64,000 bases of DNA from Anadara kagoshimensis (lineage: Eukaryota > Mollusca > Bivalvia > Arcoida > Arcidae), in contig CM037868.1 in assembly GCA_021292105.1 (NCBI GenBank), forward strand, positions 29,302,403-29,366,402, in the 5' to 3' direction. Every line of letters starts with the position of its first letter. Position 1 is the first letter of the stretch. The position numbers and the translations under genes are program-made. Of the stretch, positions 22,540 through 35,291 are shown piece after piece. Under the pieces are notes generated by a model. The model did no database searches. It saw only the letters and a list, made by a program, of their open reading frames with translations, and was not told the origin of the DNA.

Positions 22540-24533
22540 CAGACGCTGCAACATTGGTCTTTTGAATGTGTCATGTCATGCTTTAATTTAAACTTTTATT
22601 GTGTCATTTGTGGTTAGATTCTTTTGGCATGAATCGCTTGGCCATGTTGAGCTTGGTTTTTTGAATGTGAATGACCTGTATAGATATGTGTCAGATAGTA
22701 TAGATTTCTACTTTGGACATTGTACTCTGTGAAAGTTGAACTCTGAATTGACCTAAACCTTTCCACAATGATCTAAATGTTAGGATGTCTATACCATTAT
22801 ACTGTTTGATAATCTAACATAATAAAACCCAAACAAAATATTCTGTGTGTCTGTCTGTCTGTCCCTAAGGTACATTGTACAGTGGAACCTATCTAAACTG
22901 AGCACTTTATAGGCAGACCACAGATTATGTTCTGTTAAGACAAGTATTCGTTTATGTGGATTGGTTTGATATGTCCTAGCAATGTAGTTCTGTTTTTTGT
23001 GTACTTTGGGCTTAGTTTTTACAGGTTACAGTGTATTTATAGTTTATGCAGGTTACACTGGGTCATTCACAAAAATAAGTTTGAATTTTACAGGGTTTTT
23101 GCAGATTAATATTGTTGCTTAATGGATTTGGCTGATTTCAGACTTTGACAGGATTCACAGTAAAATACAAAAGTTACTTAACTGTGACATATAACATTCA
23201 GTATCTATGTATATACACTTGAATTTATTTACTAGCCTTTCTGTACAAATTCTTGTCTTTGATACTTACTGTAATGAATTAATCATTGGGGGCTTATAAA
23301 GAATGTAGATATGTCATGTACAACAAGCTTATAAATTACTGTTTAGAGTGCTAAGTTCTTCAGAATGCAATTATTGTAATATACAAGTCTTATTAATGAT
23401 ATCTTCAATGTCAGAATTTCTTATATTGCATAGGGATACAAGAAGGCACCTTAGTAAAGTATTTCATGCAAGGCCAATCAAAAAAGAATATGTGTTTCTA
23501 CTCATATTGTCTGCTCTGTTCTCGATATAAGTCATAGTCAAAAGGTCTCGCATGCTTTATGTAGTTTAAATTTTCTAAAGCCTGACTCTTATTGTTTTAT
23601 TGCATAGATTCTAGATTTGTAGTTTGGCAAAATACAAGAATTGCAACTAATGTTCAAGATCCATTTCATAGTGTGTAGCTGTGTGTGTGTGTGTGTTTGT
23701 TTGGGTGTGTGTGTGTGTTTGGGTGGTGGTGGGGGTTCAAAGTCTGGTTTACTCTTTAAATTTTACGCCTTTTAAGGTCTCAAATTTATGATATAAAAGA
23801 AAGAACATCAATTAAGGTTTTTGCAAAATGCCAGTGGGATGTGTGGTGATGGCTAAATCCACCCCAGTCAATATCACTAGTACATTATTTTGAGGAAATT
23901 TAAGTGAAACTCAATTTTAATTTTGAAAGCCTTATTGATATGTTTTAATGGGTTTGTTTACATGGATGGATATTGAGACATGTAACTCCTCATGATAAAC
24001 ATTTGGTTTAGAGTTCAAGCTATGAGTGTGTGCATTTAATATAGAAGTTTTTATTGAGTGTATTTACATGTGGAACTTAGGATTGATAATTAATACTTTA
24101 GTTGTGACGTCAAGTAGTGTGTTTGTAAAAGTAACAACTTGACTTAATTGGTGTTCATTTTCAGCTTGTTCTTCTCAGATCATTACATGGGAATGTCCTA
24201 CATGTTGACTTGTTTATACCTGCCATTCTTGCTTCATTTGACTACCAAATATGGATATATCCACCCTAAAAATATTGGAACATTTTCCCCTATATTTTCT
24301 GAAAAAAATTCCTTGTCAAAAAATTCAATTCTTGTTCATTAAAATGTAAATAAACTGTTTCTTATTTTGTATATTGTTTTTGTAACTAAAAATTGCAAAT
24401 TTATGCTGGTCACATGACAAAACTCTCAGAGAATATTGACCTGTTGTCTATTTATAAATGCTGCCAGCAGTGGACAAAGGAACCCTTTGCTACTTTTGAA
24501 TCTGGTTTTATTTGACTTGCTTTTCTCTTTCAG
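22540..24533. other. Noncoding stretch with GT/GTCT simple repeats
   Basis: A GTCT run lies at about 22,842-22,864 and a (GT)n-rich stretch at about 23,669-23,735. At 24,164 an acceptor-like TTCATTTTCAG is followed by an open frame, but no donor was found, so no exon is called. Confidence 0.45.
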
Positions 24534-24582
24534 ATGTGGTAGACTGTACAATAGAAGAATATGTATCTGACATTCTGAAAAA
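24534..24582 (+). other. 49-bp candidate exon
   Basis: Very strong acceptor (TTGCTTTTCTCTTTCAG) and donor (GTAAGT). The one open frame reads VVDCTIEEYVSDILKK with two leading and two trailing bases. Joined to the segment at 32,036 in that phase, it continues about 11 residues and stops. Protein-like but not assignable; it may be a noncoding host-transcript exon, since a miR-92 hairpin lies 2 kb upstream. Confidence 0.4.
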
Positions 24583-24945
24583 GTAAGTTAAAACTTCTTA
24601 CTTAATGTAATTTATCAACCTAGATTTTGCAGCTTCTTACAGGAATCACAGCTTATCAAATTTTACATTAGTGATAGGTTTGCCAACTTATTTCACCTTA
24701 TTGAAGAATAAAGACACTCACAAAGTTACCAGATATCTTTGTTTCTTGCCAAAATATGTTTCTTGGGATCAACTGAATTTATGCATTCATTGAAGAATGA
24801 TTTGAAAGATTGACCTGACCTTTCTTCACTTCGTCTTTCAATTTGAAGTTTCACAGGTATAATTTCATCAGTTTGATGTTTATTTGTTTTGTTATAGTTT
24901 TATAAGGGTCATTGGTGGCCAAGTTGTCTGAACACAGACAGTCCA

Positions 24946-25110
24946 CAGTGTTCAATATGAGACTTTTCAGAGGCCATTTTCAAAAACCTTAATCTTAAAA
25001 GTCATAACATCAATATTTTTGTATTCAGGTTTTGTTAAAAAATGGCCCACTAAGATCTTAACAATAGGGTCATTTGGGAAAATAAGGAATCAATGGACCT
25101 CTTTTAGAAT
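24946..25110. mobile_element. Decayed CAGTG-type MITE
   Basis: CAGTGTTCAATATGAGACTT, TTTTCAGAGGCC and AACAATAGGGTCATTTGGGA match the element at 12,422 in order. The right end is eroded. Confidence 0.6.
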
Positions 25111-25119
25111 AAATGTAAC

Positions 25120-25240
25120 AGCCAGTCACCACCTCGGTTCAAATCCCATGCAAACAGATCCAAGTGTTATTGTTTTTGGTATTCTGGTTTCCTCCACCAT
25201 CTCAGAACTGGACATCTTGATATATGTGAAGGAATCTTGG
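25120..25240 (+). mobile_element. SINE fragment
   Basis: B-box-like CGGTTCAAATCCCATG, then GGTATTCTGGTTTCCTCCACC, ATCTCAGAACTGGACATCTTG and ATATGTGAAGGAATCTT. Confidence 0.6.
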
Positions 25241-25795
25241 CAGGATCATAACCACCATTATTGTAACCCTATTTTTCTGAAACATTTCCCGGCAATCCAA
25301 GGTTAACCTCAGCATAATATGTTTTATATCAAAATTCTATATTTATCTCCTTTATGAACTGGAACATTGTGAATTAAAATGCCCAGCTTTTGATAGGATA
25401 TATAGCAAGCATAACTGTAAGGACTCTAACCCTCTCCAGGTTAAGAGTATGCAGTCTTTAACCAACATCCACATATTTCAACTTAACTTGAACAGTGCAC
25501 TTTTATTTTCAAAAATTGATAAATATTTAACTTTGAGGGTTTGTAGGGTAACCCTGAATCACAGTATATTCAATAATGATATTTATTTCTCTCTAACAAA
25601 TCTGCTATTATGATGGATATATTAGTAAGCTGTTTTCTGTAAATGACCGGTTAATGACGACTGGTAATAGTATTTATAAGATTATCAGTATGGGATCAAG
25701 ATAATCTGGAAAACCTTGGATTATCTAGATAATCTCAGATTAGGGGTGTTTGAAGACATCAAACTTCATAATAACACACAGGCATTTAAGTATGA

Positions 25796-26063
25796 ACCAT
25801 AGCACGCTAAATGTATAATGTGCTTACCATAGCACGCTTAATGTATAATGTGTTTACCATACCATAGCACGCTAAATGTATAATGTGTTTACCATAGCAC
25901 GCTTAATGTATAATGTGTTTACCATAGCACGCTAAATGTATAATGTGTTTACCATAGCACGCTAAATGTATAATGTGCTTACCATAGCACGCTTATTGTA
26001 TAATGTGTTTACCATAGCACGCTAAATGTATAATGTGTTTACCATAGCTTTATGTATAATGTG
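25796..26063. repeat. 30-bp minisatellite, about nine copies
   Basis: Unit ACCATAGCACGCTAAATGTA followed by TAATGTGTTT. Copies alternate between CTAAATG and CTTAATG variants, and one junction carries an extra ACCAT. Confidence 0.95.
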
Positions 26064-26180
26064 GTTGACTTTACACTACCAGGTAGTTATACAGTCAATC
26101 TTATCTTTATGGACCACCCAAACCCCAAGAGGAGGGAGTATAAAAGTGTTTACACCCCAGTCAAGATTCATTCACCTAAG

Positions 26181-26336
26181 CAGGGATAAAGCTTAATTTT
26201 GAGTTAGGGGCCCAGCTCACTTCAGAAAAGAAGTTGTAATAGCAATAAATAACTATAATGTGTAAACATAAAGAGGCAGAGACTTATAATTTTTAGTAGA
26301 CATGGGCTACTGGGCCCCTGCTAATCTTCATCCCTG
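26181..26336. mobile_element. 156-bp CAGGGAT MITE with 6-bp target duplication
   Basis: The left end is CAGGGATAAAGCTTAAT; the right end, reversed, is CAGGGATGAAGATTAG. CCTAAG flanks both sides (26,175-26,180 and 26,337-26,342). GAGTTAGGGGCCCAGCTCAC and GGGCTACTGGGCCCCTGC mark subterminal segments shared with the copy at 15,067. Noncoding. Confidence 0.85.
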
Positions 26337-26342
26337 CCTAAG

Positions 26343-29300
26343 TATTGAAGTAGTTAGATCTTTGGATGGTAGAGTAAACCAGGTTGTCTCAAAGACTACC
26401 AGTACCACTGAGTTTCAGTAGTTGACTTTTTCATAATTATAGGTACTCTCAAAGTGAGATTTGTACCTGGATGGTGACCACTCTGCCACTCAGATGCCCG
26501 GTCTGTTTGTCTTCAGGATAACATTACTGCTTGTTTACAGAGAATTTTAACATGCAAATAATTTACAGTTTTACTATGGTACCAGTCAATATTACTGATT
26601 CTTTTACTTACTTGGGCCATTAAAGTTTGTTTTTTTTTCCACAACATTTGCGTTGTATTGACCATTATGTGACATTGTAATTTGATTGTTTACAATGTTA
26701 AACTTTTTGACAAAATGGCTTTGCTTTCCATGTGATGTTATGGTAACAGAAAAGTTGGTCTCCCTGTAATAATTCAGACAAGTGTTGTTTTTCAAAGATT
26801 AGAACATGTTTATGAGAGAACTAATTTTAAGGTAAACACTGCAAATATTTTGCAAATAAAACATTTTGATTGATTATTCAATTTGAACATATTTTACGGA
26901 TTTTGACATGTTTTGAGAACACTTGCTGTTTAGAGCAGTTATTTAGTCAAAATGTTGTTTATAAATTTATATTTCTACATAACCCCCATCTTATTTTAAC
27001 ATAATTGAAAGGATTTCTGCTTGATTATAATTTTGTATTAACACGTAAAGAGGTTATTGGTATTACTCTGTATTAAGACCCATTTCTTTTCATAAATCTA
27101 CCCAGTATAGGGTTAAATATCAAACTGAGTAAGGAGGTTGTGTTTTATACAGATTTTGTATTTGTGATCTCGGCTGGATAATCTGATTTATTAAATAAGT
27201 TTATGACTGAGAAATAAAATATAATTTCTGTTGAAATATACGGATTATTGATCAGTCAGTCGGTGAAAAACGTAAGAGAAAATGGTTTTTGATGTGTGAA
27301 AATGTGAAATGAATTTGCTGAATCTAAATGAAGTCCTTAAAGTTGTGTGATTTTTGTACTACTGTGAGGCAGTGTCTATGGCATACTTAAATTGTAAGTA
27401 AATACAACTCTAATGTGTAAATATTTTACTTGATGGAGCAAAATAGAAAATGAATGACCTAGTCTGGTGACTTTGAGAATTTTATTGTGTAAACAGAAAA
27501 AATATATCTTACTTGGTAGTAATAAACACTTTTAATTAACTTTTAATGGAGATAGAATTATGAAATGGATAGAAGATTGAGATTGTAAGATATTTGACTA
27601 TTTGACATTAACTTTGAAGTCACAAGGGATATTTGAAGGTTTTTAAGTCTTAAGATAAATTATTTTTGACTTGATGACAATTTTTATTGAAGCAACAATT
27701 ATACATAGAAATGTCTCCCATCAAGCAAACTTGTTATGATGTACACTTCTAACTTATAATGAATTGGGTTTTTTAAATCAATTATATTGAGATGTTCTCT
27801 GCACCTATCCTGTATAGCATACATGCATGTACACTACTGTAAAAACAGGAGTAACTCTGGGCTATGTCATTGTGATCTTTATGATGTTGATGTGTTAAAT
27901 GTAGTCAGTCAAGTGGACATTATCCCAACAAAGACTTGTAATTTACCTGTAGAGTGTAAAAGCAGGTGCTTGTTCTCTTGTTATACTTTGACAGATGCTT
28001 GCTCAAGTGTATTGGCTATTTTGATTGTTAATTGACTGGTGCACAGGTGGCTTACCTTTATGATTTTAAGTCTGTCTGTAATTAGCCAATCAAGTTTGAA
28101 TGTATTGATGGATGGACAGAGTATATGGGCCTTGGTCAGAAAATAGAAATCAAAAACAAAGCATTTTACAAATCACTGGTTGATAAATTGATTAGTATTG
28201 TCACTGTCTATAGATCTAAATCTGTAATAATTATTTGTTTGGTAAAGTTCAAAGTGATTTAGTAACAGCTGACACACTGTTGCTGACCAATAATAGTTTG
28301 ACCATTCAATCCTTATATTTACACATAAAGTTAAGTTTCTTCATTCTGGTTTCAGTCAGTACTAGTAAGATGATGATCTCTGTAAGTGAACTGGCCATTT
28401 TTAACCTCACAATGGTAGGTGTCTTTAGCATGCACAGAGACATGGATCCAAGTTTTGAGTCTTATACAAGAAACTATTCCAGTGTAGATCTTGTTACATT
28501 TTAGTGGTACCATGATGTAAATTTCATTGAACTATTGTTTTCTAGGAAGTCTGAACAGATTGATGGATTTATGGTCAGTATGTTTTGAAAGTTTTTTGTT
28601 TGCAAGAAAACCATAATTGTCATAAATGCATGGTGTTTGCAAGTAAGTAGAATATTTATGCATGTTGTTGGGTAGACAGAACAGTTTTGTATTTTTTGTT
28701 GATTTTCGATTAGTATGTTGTCATAATTCATATTTAACTTCTTTTTGAGTTGATTTTTTTGGTTTGGATTTTTGATTGATTTTCAATTTGTTTGTTTTTC
28801 ATAATAATTTATAGTTTACTTCTTCCAAAGTTAACTTTTTACTTTTGTTATTGTATGTTTGTCCTTTAGTTATTGTTTGTTTGTCACATTGCAGTTATGT
28901 GGATGTCATTGTTTAGGAATGTATTTTGATTGTAGTGTTATACAGAAATGATGATCTTAATATTTTCAAAATGTCCATCTAACGTTAATAATATTAGAGT
29001 ATGAATCTAATAAGCAGAATATTTTTATACCAAATTTTATATCAGCATCATTGGTTAAAAACATATAACTTATAATAAGAGAATCAAAACAAAATTACAG
29101 TGCCAAATGTAAAGTTATGTATGTTCTCATCAGACTGGCAGACTTGCCTAAGTTTCGAACCCTCGTCTTAAATATTTCAACATAGTATTTCATTAATTGA
29201 TTGGAAGTGAGAAAGTAAATATTTAAGTTTTATTTTTAAAGTTTGTTTAATAATGACTTTTATATCATTAATAAATATATCCTAAAATTTAACCCATAAC

Positions 29301-29535
29301 AATGGTCATCACTAAGTTGTCAGGTTACTATTTATATCTGCTTGTGTTTTAATAAAAACTTAAGTTTATGCAAAGCTGTAAACCTACTAATAATTGAAGC
29401 ATTTCAGTAATCTTTATAACAGTTTTTCTTATTGTATAGATATTGCATATGTAGTCGTCTTAGTAGATAAGTTAGCGGAGAACTTGGCTAATGTGTTCAC
29501 GGTCTTTGGTTTCAGCCCTGGCATTGAGTGGGCCC
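26343..29535. other. Long AT-rich stretch without recognised features
   Basis: Several open frames of 60-90 codons occur (for example 27,787-28,035 and 28,235-28,504), none with a motif or paired splice sites. It is likely intronic or intergenic. Confidence 0.4.
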
Positions 29536-29539
29536 ATAC

Positions 29540-29660
29540 TTGGCCAAAGCCTCCATATAAAATAAAAATACATTGTCAGCACAGGGTTGGAACCTGTCAC
29601 CTTTGACACTGAATAAGCAAATGCACTACCAACTAATGTATCCAGGCCACTCCTTATTGG
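29540..29660 (-). mobile_element. tRNA-headed SINE fragment, reversed
   Basis: On the minus strand: GATACATTAGTTGGTAGTGC, then GACAGGTTCCAACCCTGTGC, the A- and B-box order of a SINE head. Confidence 0.55.
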
Positions 29661-29664
29661 AGAA

Positions 29665-30354
29665 AATAGCTTTTAGATTCCAGTGGTTAAAAAAATAATC
29701 TTGTGTGTGTGTATGGGGGGGGGGATGTTAGTGTTTAAATAATTGGAATGTTTACACTATATATACAATGTGCACTATTGACAAATGTGATCTTTGTATT
29801 GGTCAGTTTGGTCAGTCTGTATAACTATTTACAGTTATAAATAAATATATATAGGTCAGTTTTTATGTCAATAAGCTCTTGTTCATTTCTTGGTCATTTC
29901 TGTGTCTAGTGGGTGAACAAATTAAATATTGACTAAAGCTCCATAACTAAGACCAAATGTTTATTTTCTGTTTGACATTCAAACAAGACCTATAAAGACT
30001 TTCCAAGCACCTTGTTGAATGTTCCATTTATATATATCACCTTGTGTTTAAACAACTAATTTATTCTAATTGTGGTAAGTTTTTTTGGTAATTCATTTCT
30101 TTGTCTTCAAGATGTTTTTATTGTGTTTTATAAATTCCTTCTATTTTTGTGTTGGGTAAAAGATGATTTGTATTTTTTCAATCCTTTATCTTTATGTGAA
30201 ATGCCTGTTACAATTAATGTTGAAATTTAAAATGTTAGAATGACTTTGTATTCATATATTGTACACTTCATTCTAGAAAATACCTACCCTCTCTCTCTCT
30301 CTCCAACGGAGACCAAATTGTTGAAAAAGTATTGCATAATAGAGCAGGGTCTTT
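29665..30354. other. No recognisable gene
   Basis: It contains a GT stretch with a run of about ten G (near 29,703-29,725) and a short CT run at about 30,290. Otherwise AT-rich. Confidence 0.4.
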
Positions 30355-30475
30355 ACTAGGTGGTTCAAAGATACTAGTGAGAAAGTTCACTTGGAAGGTC
30401 ATTGACTTTCACCGGGTACTTCAGGTTTTGCCCACCATCCCAAAAACTGTCTGCTTCGCTATCAGTGAAAAATTA
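30355..30475 (+). mobile_element. SINE fragment (second family)
   Basis: GTGGTTC-like head remnant, then GTGAGAAAGTTCACTTGGAA, CCGGGTACTTCAGG and TTGCCCACCATCCCAAAAAC, following the order seen in the reversed copy at 31,800. Confidence 0.5.
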
Positions 30476-30619
30476 ACTAGGACTTAAAACTTTTTTTTGC
30501 TGATATTTGTTAGTGTTAAATAAGTCTTCATTAATTCTGTAAGTGCTTGCTGACGACAAGGTATTTATTTTTCCATCACATTTGTTAGCTGTTGGTTCAA
30601 GATATTTCTATTATTCAGC

Positions 30620-30666
<47 letters not shown>
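30620..30666. repeat. CA microsatellite
   Basis: An uninterrupted (AC)n run of about 23 units. Confidence 0.98.
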
Positions 30667-30669
<3 letters not shown>

Positions 30670-31795
30670 ACTTTTAATGAAACAGATCCAGACAAATCAT
30701 AGCAAAAATAGCTATTCCATTAGTTTCTGAGAACATATTTAACCTTTGACCTTAAGAAAGGTGTCCTTAAAACCTGGGCTATCATTATGATTAGGTGTAA
30801 TTATTTCTGTACATTCTCTTACAATATGACATTGGTCTCCCAGAGCTACAGCCATTGTGTTGCTAGTCATTGCCAGCTTTCAATGAGTACACATTTGTCC
30901 TGACTTTATACAAACCACTGAATTTCTTCTTCACACATGACTTACTCTTTATATTAAGCCATTACCAGTGAAAAGAAAATATTTATATAAATATTAAAGG
31001 ATGGATCATAACAGGTCTATATATATGTTTTTGATTAATGTTTTAGTTTCCAGTCAATGTACCTGTTGAATGTGATTTAAGCTTTAAACAGTGAATGTAA
31101 TATTTTCAAAGCCAAGGTACACTGATAATGTGACTTGTGTATTTAATTAAGGACTAGAGATTGATCAGGGAGTTTGTAACTTGATTGTAGATCTATTCTT
31201 TACTTTTTGATGTATTTTTGTACCAGAATCCAGTGCACCTGTGATGAGAATGTGATTTAATTTTGATTACATGTGAAATTTTCAAAGGTGTAATGGGGAC
31301 TGAAATTATCAAGATCCATTCATTTTACAAATAATGTGTTTTTGGTGCATTTTTGATGTTCATAACCAGTACATAATATAAAAGGATTTATTAACTTTTA
31401 ATGGGTGAATGGGTAATGTGTTAGCCAAGTTAATAATGAATATTTGGACTATACAGTTAACTTATGGGTATATGTGTGACTTGATTATAAATTCCTTTGG
31501 TTACTCTATATATTTGATTTGTATTTGATTTCCATATATTTAGAGTACATGTTAACTGTGACAAGTGAAATATTGTCTAAATTTTTGTCTATTGGGTGAC
31601 AAATAGTAGTTTTGGATTCAACAACTTACACAGTAGTTATTTCTACAGGAAAACCTTATACCATCACTACTGTTATTATAAATATACAGGACTTCTTAAT
31701 TTATTTTGGAGACTTTCAAATGTCGTGGCAGTAAGTTGTTGGTGTGGAATGGAATAATAATGTTATTATGTCCAAGTCTTTCACAAAGGATGCTG
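30670..31795. other. No recognisable feature
   Basis: AT-rich sequence without a supportable gene or repeat. Confidence 0.4.
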
Positions 31796-31796
31796 G

Positions 31797-31945
31797 AGTA
31801 CCTGAGGAAATCCACTGACCTTCAGTAAGTGAACTGACAAACTTTCTCACAATAGGCTCTCCTCGCTTAGGATTCGGACCTAGGCTGTCACAGTCACTGT
31901 GATTTGTAAGTGTACGCTTTTGACCACTCGGCCACTGAGACCCCC
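31797..31945 (-). mobile_element. tRNA-Ser/Leu-headed SINE, reversed
   Basis: On the minus strand the head is GGGTCTCAGTGGCCGAGTGG, the B-box region CCTAGGTCCGAATCCTAAGC, and the body GAAAGTTTGTCAGTTCACTT. This is the best-preserved head of the second SINE family here. Confidence 0.75.
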
Positions 31946-32035
31946 TTGAAAGGAATGAAATGATTTAACTGTATAATAAATTTGGATCAAATAAACATAG
32001 TTGTTTAATTGGACTTGTATGTTTTTATAATTCAG

Positions 32036-32121
32036 GTTGGTGTTCAAGGATCTAGATGGACATGTACAATGATGACATTCCCTGATGAAGCTCTTCAATC
32101 TTACATAGACAGGGAAACATT
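32036..32121 (+). other. 86-bp candidate exon
   Basis: Acceptor TTTTTATAATTCAG and donor GTGAGT. In phase 0 it is fully open for 28 codons (VGVQGSRWTCTMMTFPDEAL then QSYIDRET) and leaves two bases. These join the candidate exon at 35,292 in phase. No family was recognised. Confidence 0.35.
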
Positions 32122-32240
32122 GTGAGTAAAATTATTATTGTCTTGTAACTTTGTTATACACAAGCTATTCAACATAAACCCACATAAAATATAATTTAAA
32201 GTGCCAGCTTGCAGTACAAAAACCAAAATCTCCAGCTACG

Positions 32241-32443
32241 TCTGAATCTCACTTGGCACAGATATAATGTCTGAATCTCACTTGGCACAGATATAATGTC
32301 TGAATCTCACTTGGCACAGATATAATGTCTGAATCTCACTTGGCACAGATATAATGTCTGAATCTCACTTGGCACAGATATAATGTCTGAATCTCACTTG
32401 GCACAGATATAATGTCTGAATCTCACTTGGCACAGATATAATG
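32241..32443. repeat. 29-bp minisatellite, seven identical copies
   Basis: TCTGAATCTCACTTGGCACA followed by GATATAATG repeats seven times (7 x 29 = 203 bases) with no differences seen. Perfect identity implies recent expansion. There are no spacers, so it is not a CRISPR array. Confidence 0.98.
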
Positions 32444-32449
32444 TGAAAC

Positions 32450-33689
32450 AGTTAAGGCTTACTGAAGATGACCTTCTGCAGGCACTCTGGTTTCCTTTAC
32501 TATCCTTGAAAGTTAAATACTCTTGACTGCGGCATACAATACTGGTTGTATGATCCATAAATCTAAAGAAATGTGACTTTCTATTGCCACTTAGGGATGA
32601 ATGGGTCAATTGAAAATTGATGTGCACACAAAAAACCAGGATAATATCTGTACACCTTTTTGCATTGAGTAATTTATTAATTTCTACATGAACAAACTGC
32701 AAGCTAAATACTTAATTGGATGAATCTGTCCCTCTATTCAAAACACCAAATCTTTAACTTTATTTTTTACTCATGACAAACTTCTAAGTAAATATTTAAT
32801 TGGATAAAGTCTCTGTCTCTTTATCTTCTATTAAATGTGAGAAAATTTATGATATTAGTAGAATTTTAAGTTAAACTGTTTTATTTATTACTTGAATAAG
32901 ATGATTCGCCCATTTAAAAAAAAAAAATTCAAAAGAATTTATTGCAGTGTAATGTATTCAAATATATATATATTATGATCGTAAATTCTTGTTTGTGCAT
33001 GTCTATCAATAAATGGAGCCCAGGTTTTGATCAAATGCATCCTGGCATAATATTTATTTAACTTTTCTTTTGAGTATGATAAATGTAAGGAAATAACAGA
33101 AAAAAATATATTTACTTAAGAATATTCTACAAAAGATAAGATTTTAGGCCAAAACAAGAAATTGTGATTTTTCTGGTCATCATCATAGCTGGATTCTTAC
33201 CTTTTTTTACATACTACAAACTGGTATAAAATGGGGCTAATATTCTAATTCCAATTCCTGATACCTTGATTTAATACATATAAGGGTATGAGGCCTTTCT
33301 TCTGTCATGATTCTTATGTGAAAAAAAAAATATTCTCTACCTCAACTGGATTTGGATATGAAATTTAAAAAAAAAAGTTTACGAGAAACTGTGTGCACAA
33401 AGCCTATTCATGGTTCTTGAAGTTTTCATGCATAGAGTGATGTTACCGGAAACAAAGAAATTTATATTTAGGCCTTAGTCATACAGGTGTGACACTCCAG
33501 TTTTAAGATGTTCATACTAAATTGCTATAAACAGGGAATGTTAAATGTTCACATTCAAATCAGCTCCTCCATGTTTGAATTTGTCTGTTTGCTTGATTGA
33601 ATTTTATATTTAAATATTTAAAATACTGTGACTTAGTTCAAGTAATGGTTTTTTTATGCCCCAGTCATGATTGTCACTTGCATTGTGAC
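32450..33689. other. No recognisable gene
   Basis: A SINE-body-like scrap (GGCACTCTGGTTTCCTTTAC) lies at about 32,480. The rest is AT-rich with A-runs. Confidence 0.4.
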
Positions 33690-33870
33690 AGTCAGTTCTG
33701 GATAGATGGAGGAAAATGGAGTACCTGGATAAACCAGTAAACTTAAGTTAGTGAAAGTGACTGTTATGCAGTAAAAAAATTTCCCACTCTATTTTCAATT
33801 CTTGATGGACTTGGTCGGTGTTCAAACCCCTCATCTTCCATTTAAATTAAGGACAAGCCATCTGAGTTTA
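33690..33870 (-). mobile_element. SINE fragment, reversed
   Basis: GGAGTACCTGGATAAACCAG, GTTAGTGAAAGTGACTG and GGTGTTCAAACCCCTCATC follow the reversed order of the second SINE family. Confidence 0.5.
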
Positions 33871-34254
33871 AATATTTTAAAATAAAAACCATGTTTCAAT
33901 ATCAGGTGTCAGAAATCAATAATTTATACTTATGTATATTAAATATATATGATCTGTATCTCTCCAGGAAGGTACTTCCTATAGTAGCAATTATGTGACA
34001 TTTTGCCTCTGTATAAATCGTACCTTGTAATATAATTTATTAAGGTGCACAGATCTGTATCTGTAACTACCTGTTATAACAGATCTCATCTATATGCCCC
34101 TTATCTGTACCTATTATATATAACAAGTCAGGTGTACACAACTGTAACCACCTTGCTACTGTTGCATACATGTACAAAGACTGTTATTTTACTATATAGC
34201 TGAACACAGCTGAGGTCTTTAGAGGGGTTTTCTTGATCACACCTAGATCACTGC

Positions 34255-34625
34255 TCTTTACTTAGTAGTCTAGTGGTCTTAAGGGAGTAAAACAACAGTT
34301 TATAGTGGCTCCCACTCCCTATGTTTAAATCGTACTCGGCAGATCCTAGTGTACATGTATAGCTGAGGTCTATTGGGGTTTTTCTTTATCAATCTAAGAT
34401 CACCTCTGTATTCCTGATAGCCTGGTGGTCTAAAGGGAGTAAAGCAACAGGTTATTGTGATTCCCACCTCCTAAGATCCAATCCCACATCAGCCGTGGCA
34501 GATCCTAGTGGGAAAGAGATTGTCAGTTCACTTTTCAAAGATCTGTGGTTTTAAACTCCCAATTTCTTTCACCACCCTAGAACTTTCCTCCATATCATTT
34601 GACATGGGCTTCAAACACTATTACT
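34255..34625 (+). mobile_element. Two adjacent SINE copies
   Basis: TAGTCTAGTGGTCTTAAGGG (34,265) and TAGCCTGGTGGTCTAAAGGG (34,418) are two similar heads, each followed by AGTAAA(A/G)CAACAG and a CAGATCCTAGTG segment. The second continues into GATTGTCAGTTCAC and CACCACCCTAGAAC. Confidence 0.6.
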
Positions 34626-35156
34626 TCACTAGAGTCTAGTGACAAACTTTTAAAAAAAACAACTTCACTCTCCCCTAGTGATTGTCTTGTTTAATAAAGA
34701 TTTTGAACACAAATGCCAGTAGGCCTATTTTGCTCTTTTGAGTCTCTTTGTAGTGGTTTGACATTGATTAATTAAAATGCCAAGGATTTTTTTAATACAA
34801 TTATAAATTTGTCTTTGTGTTGTTTCAATTCTGTTATAATATTAAACTTCTTGATTTCTGTTTAATGTTTTTCCTATAATTAGTTATATAATTATGTGTC
34901 CATTGCCATCAGACTTGATAAAGCCTCTAAAGTTAACCATATTTTTTATAGATCTACAAGACCCTTGTCAATGTAGTCGTTATAATACAAGAACTCTGAA
35001 GTTACACTTACGTATTATGTTGTAAGCAGTTAGCACCATAATGAGAAATAACTAAGTATTAGACAAGAATAATACTCAGTTTTCTGGTTTGTTACACAGC
35101 CTTGAATAAGGATATCTGATCTACTTATTAAGATCAAACACTTGTACATACAATTT

Positions 35157-35178
35157 TTAAGCTCACCTGAGCCAAAAG
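35157..35178 (+). repeat. Short relic of an AGCTCACCTG-type element end
   Basis: TTAAGCTCACCTGAGCC followed by AAAAGCT resembles the 5' hairpin of the large element at 55,580, in a variant with GAGCC instead of GGCC. Nothing further of that element follows. Confidence 0.35.
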
Positions 35179-35291
35179 CTTGCTGGCACTTGAAGCTCCA
35201 ATTAGGACTGACAAATTACTCATGACATATTACAATATTTGGTTGGTATTGATCCATTATGCCAGCCCAAAACCTGTAACCTTATCTGACA

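Noticed and set aside
32241-32443. CRISPR-like array of 29-bp repeats
   Set aside because: Repeats are contiguous without spacers, in animal DNA; it is a minisatellite.
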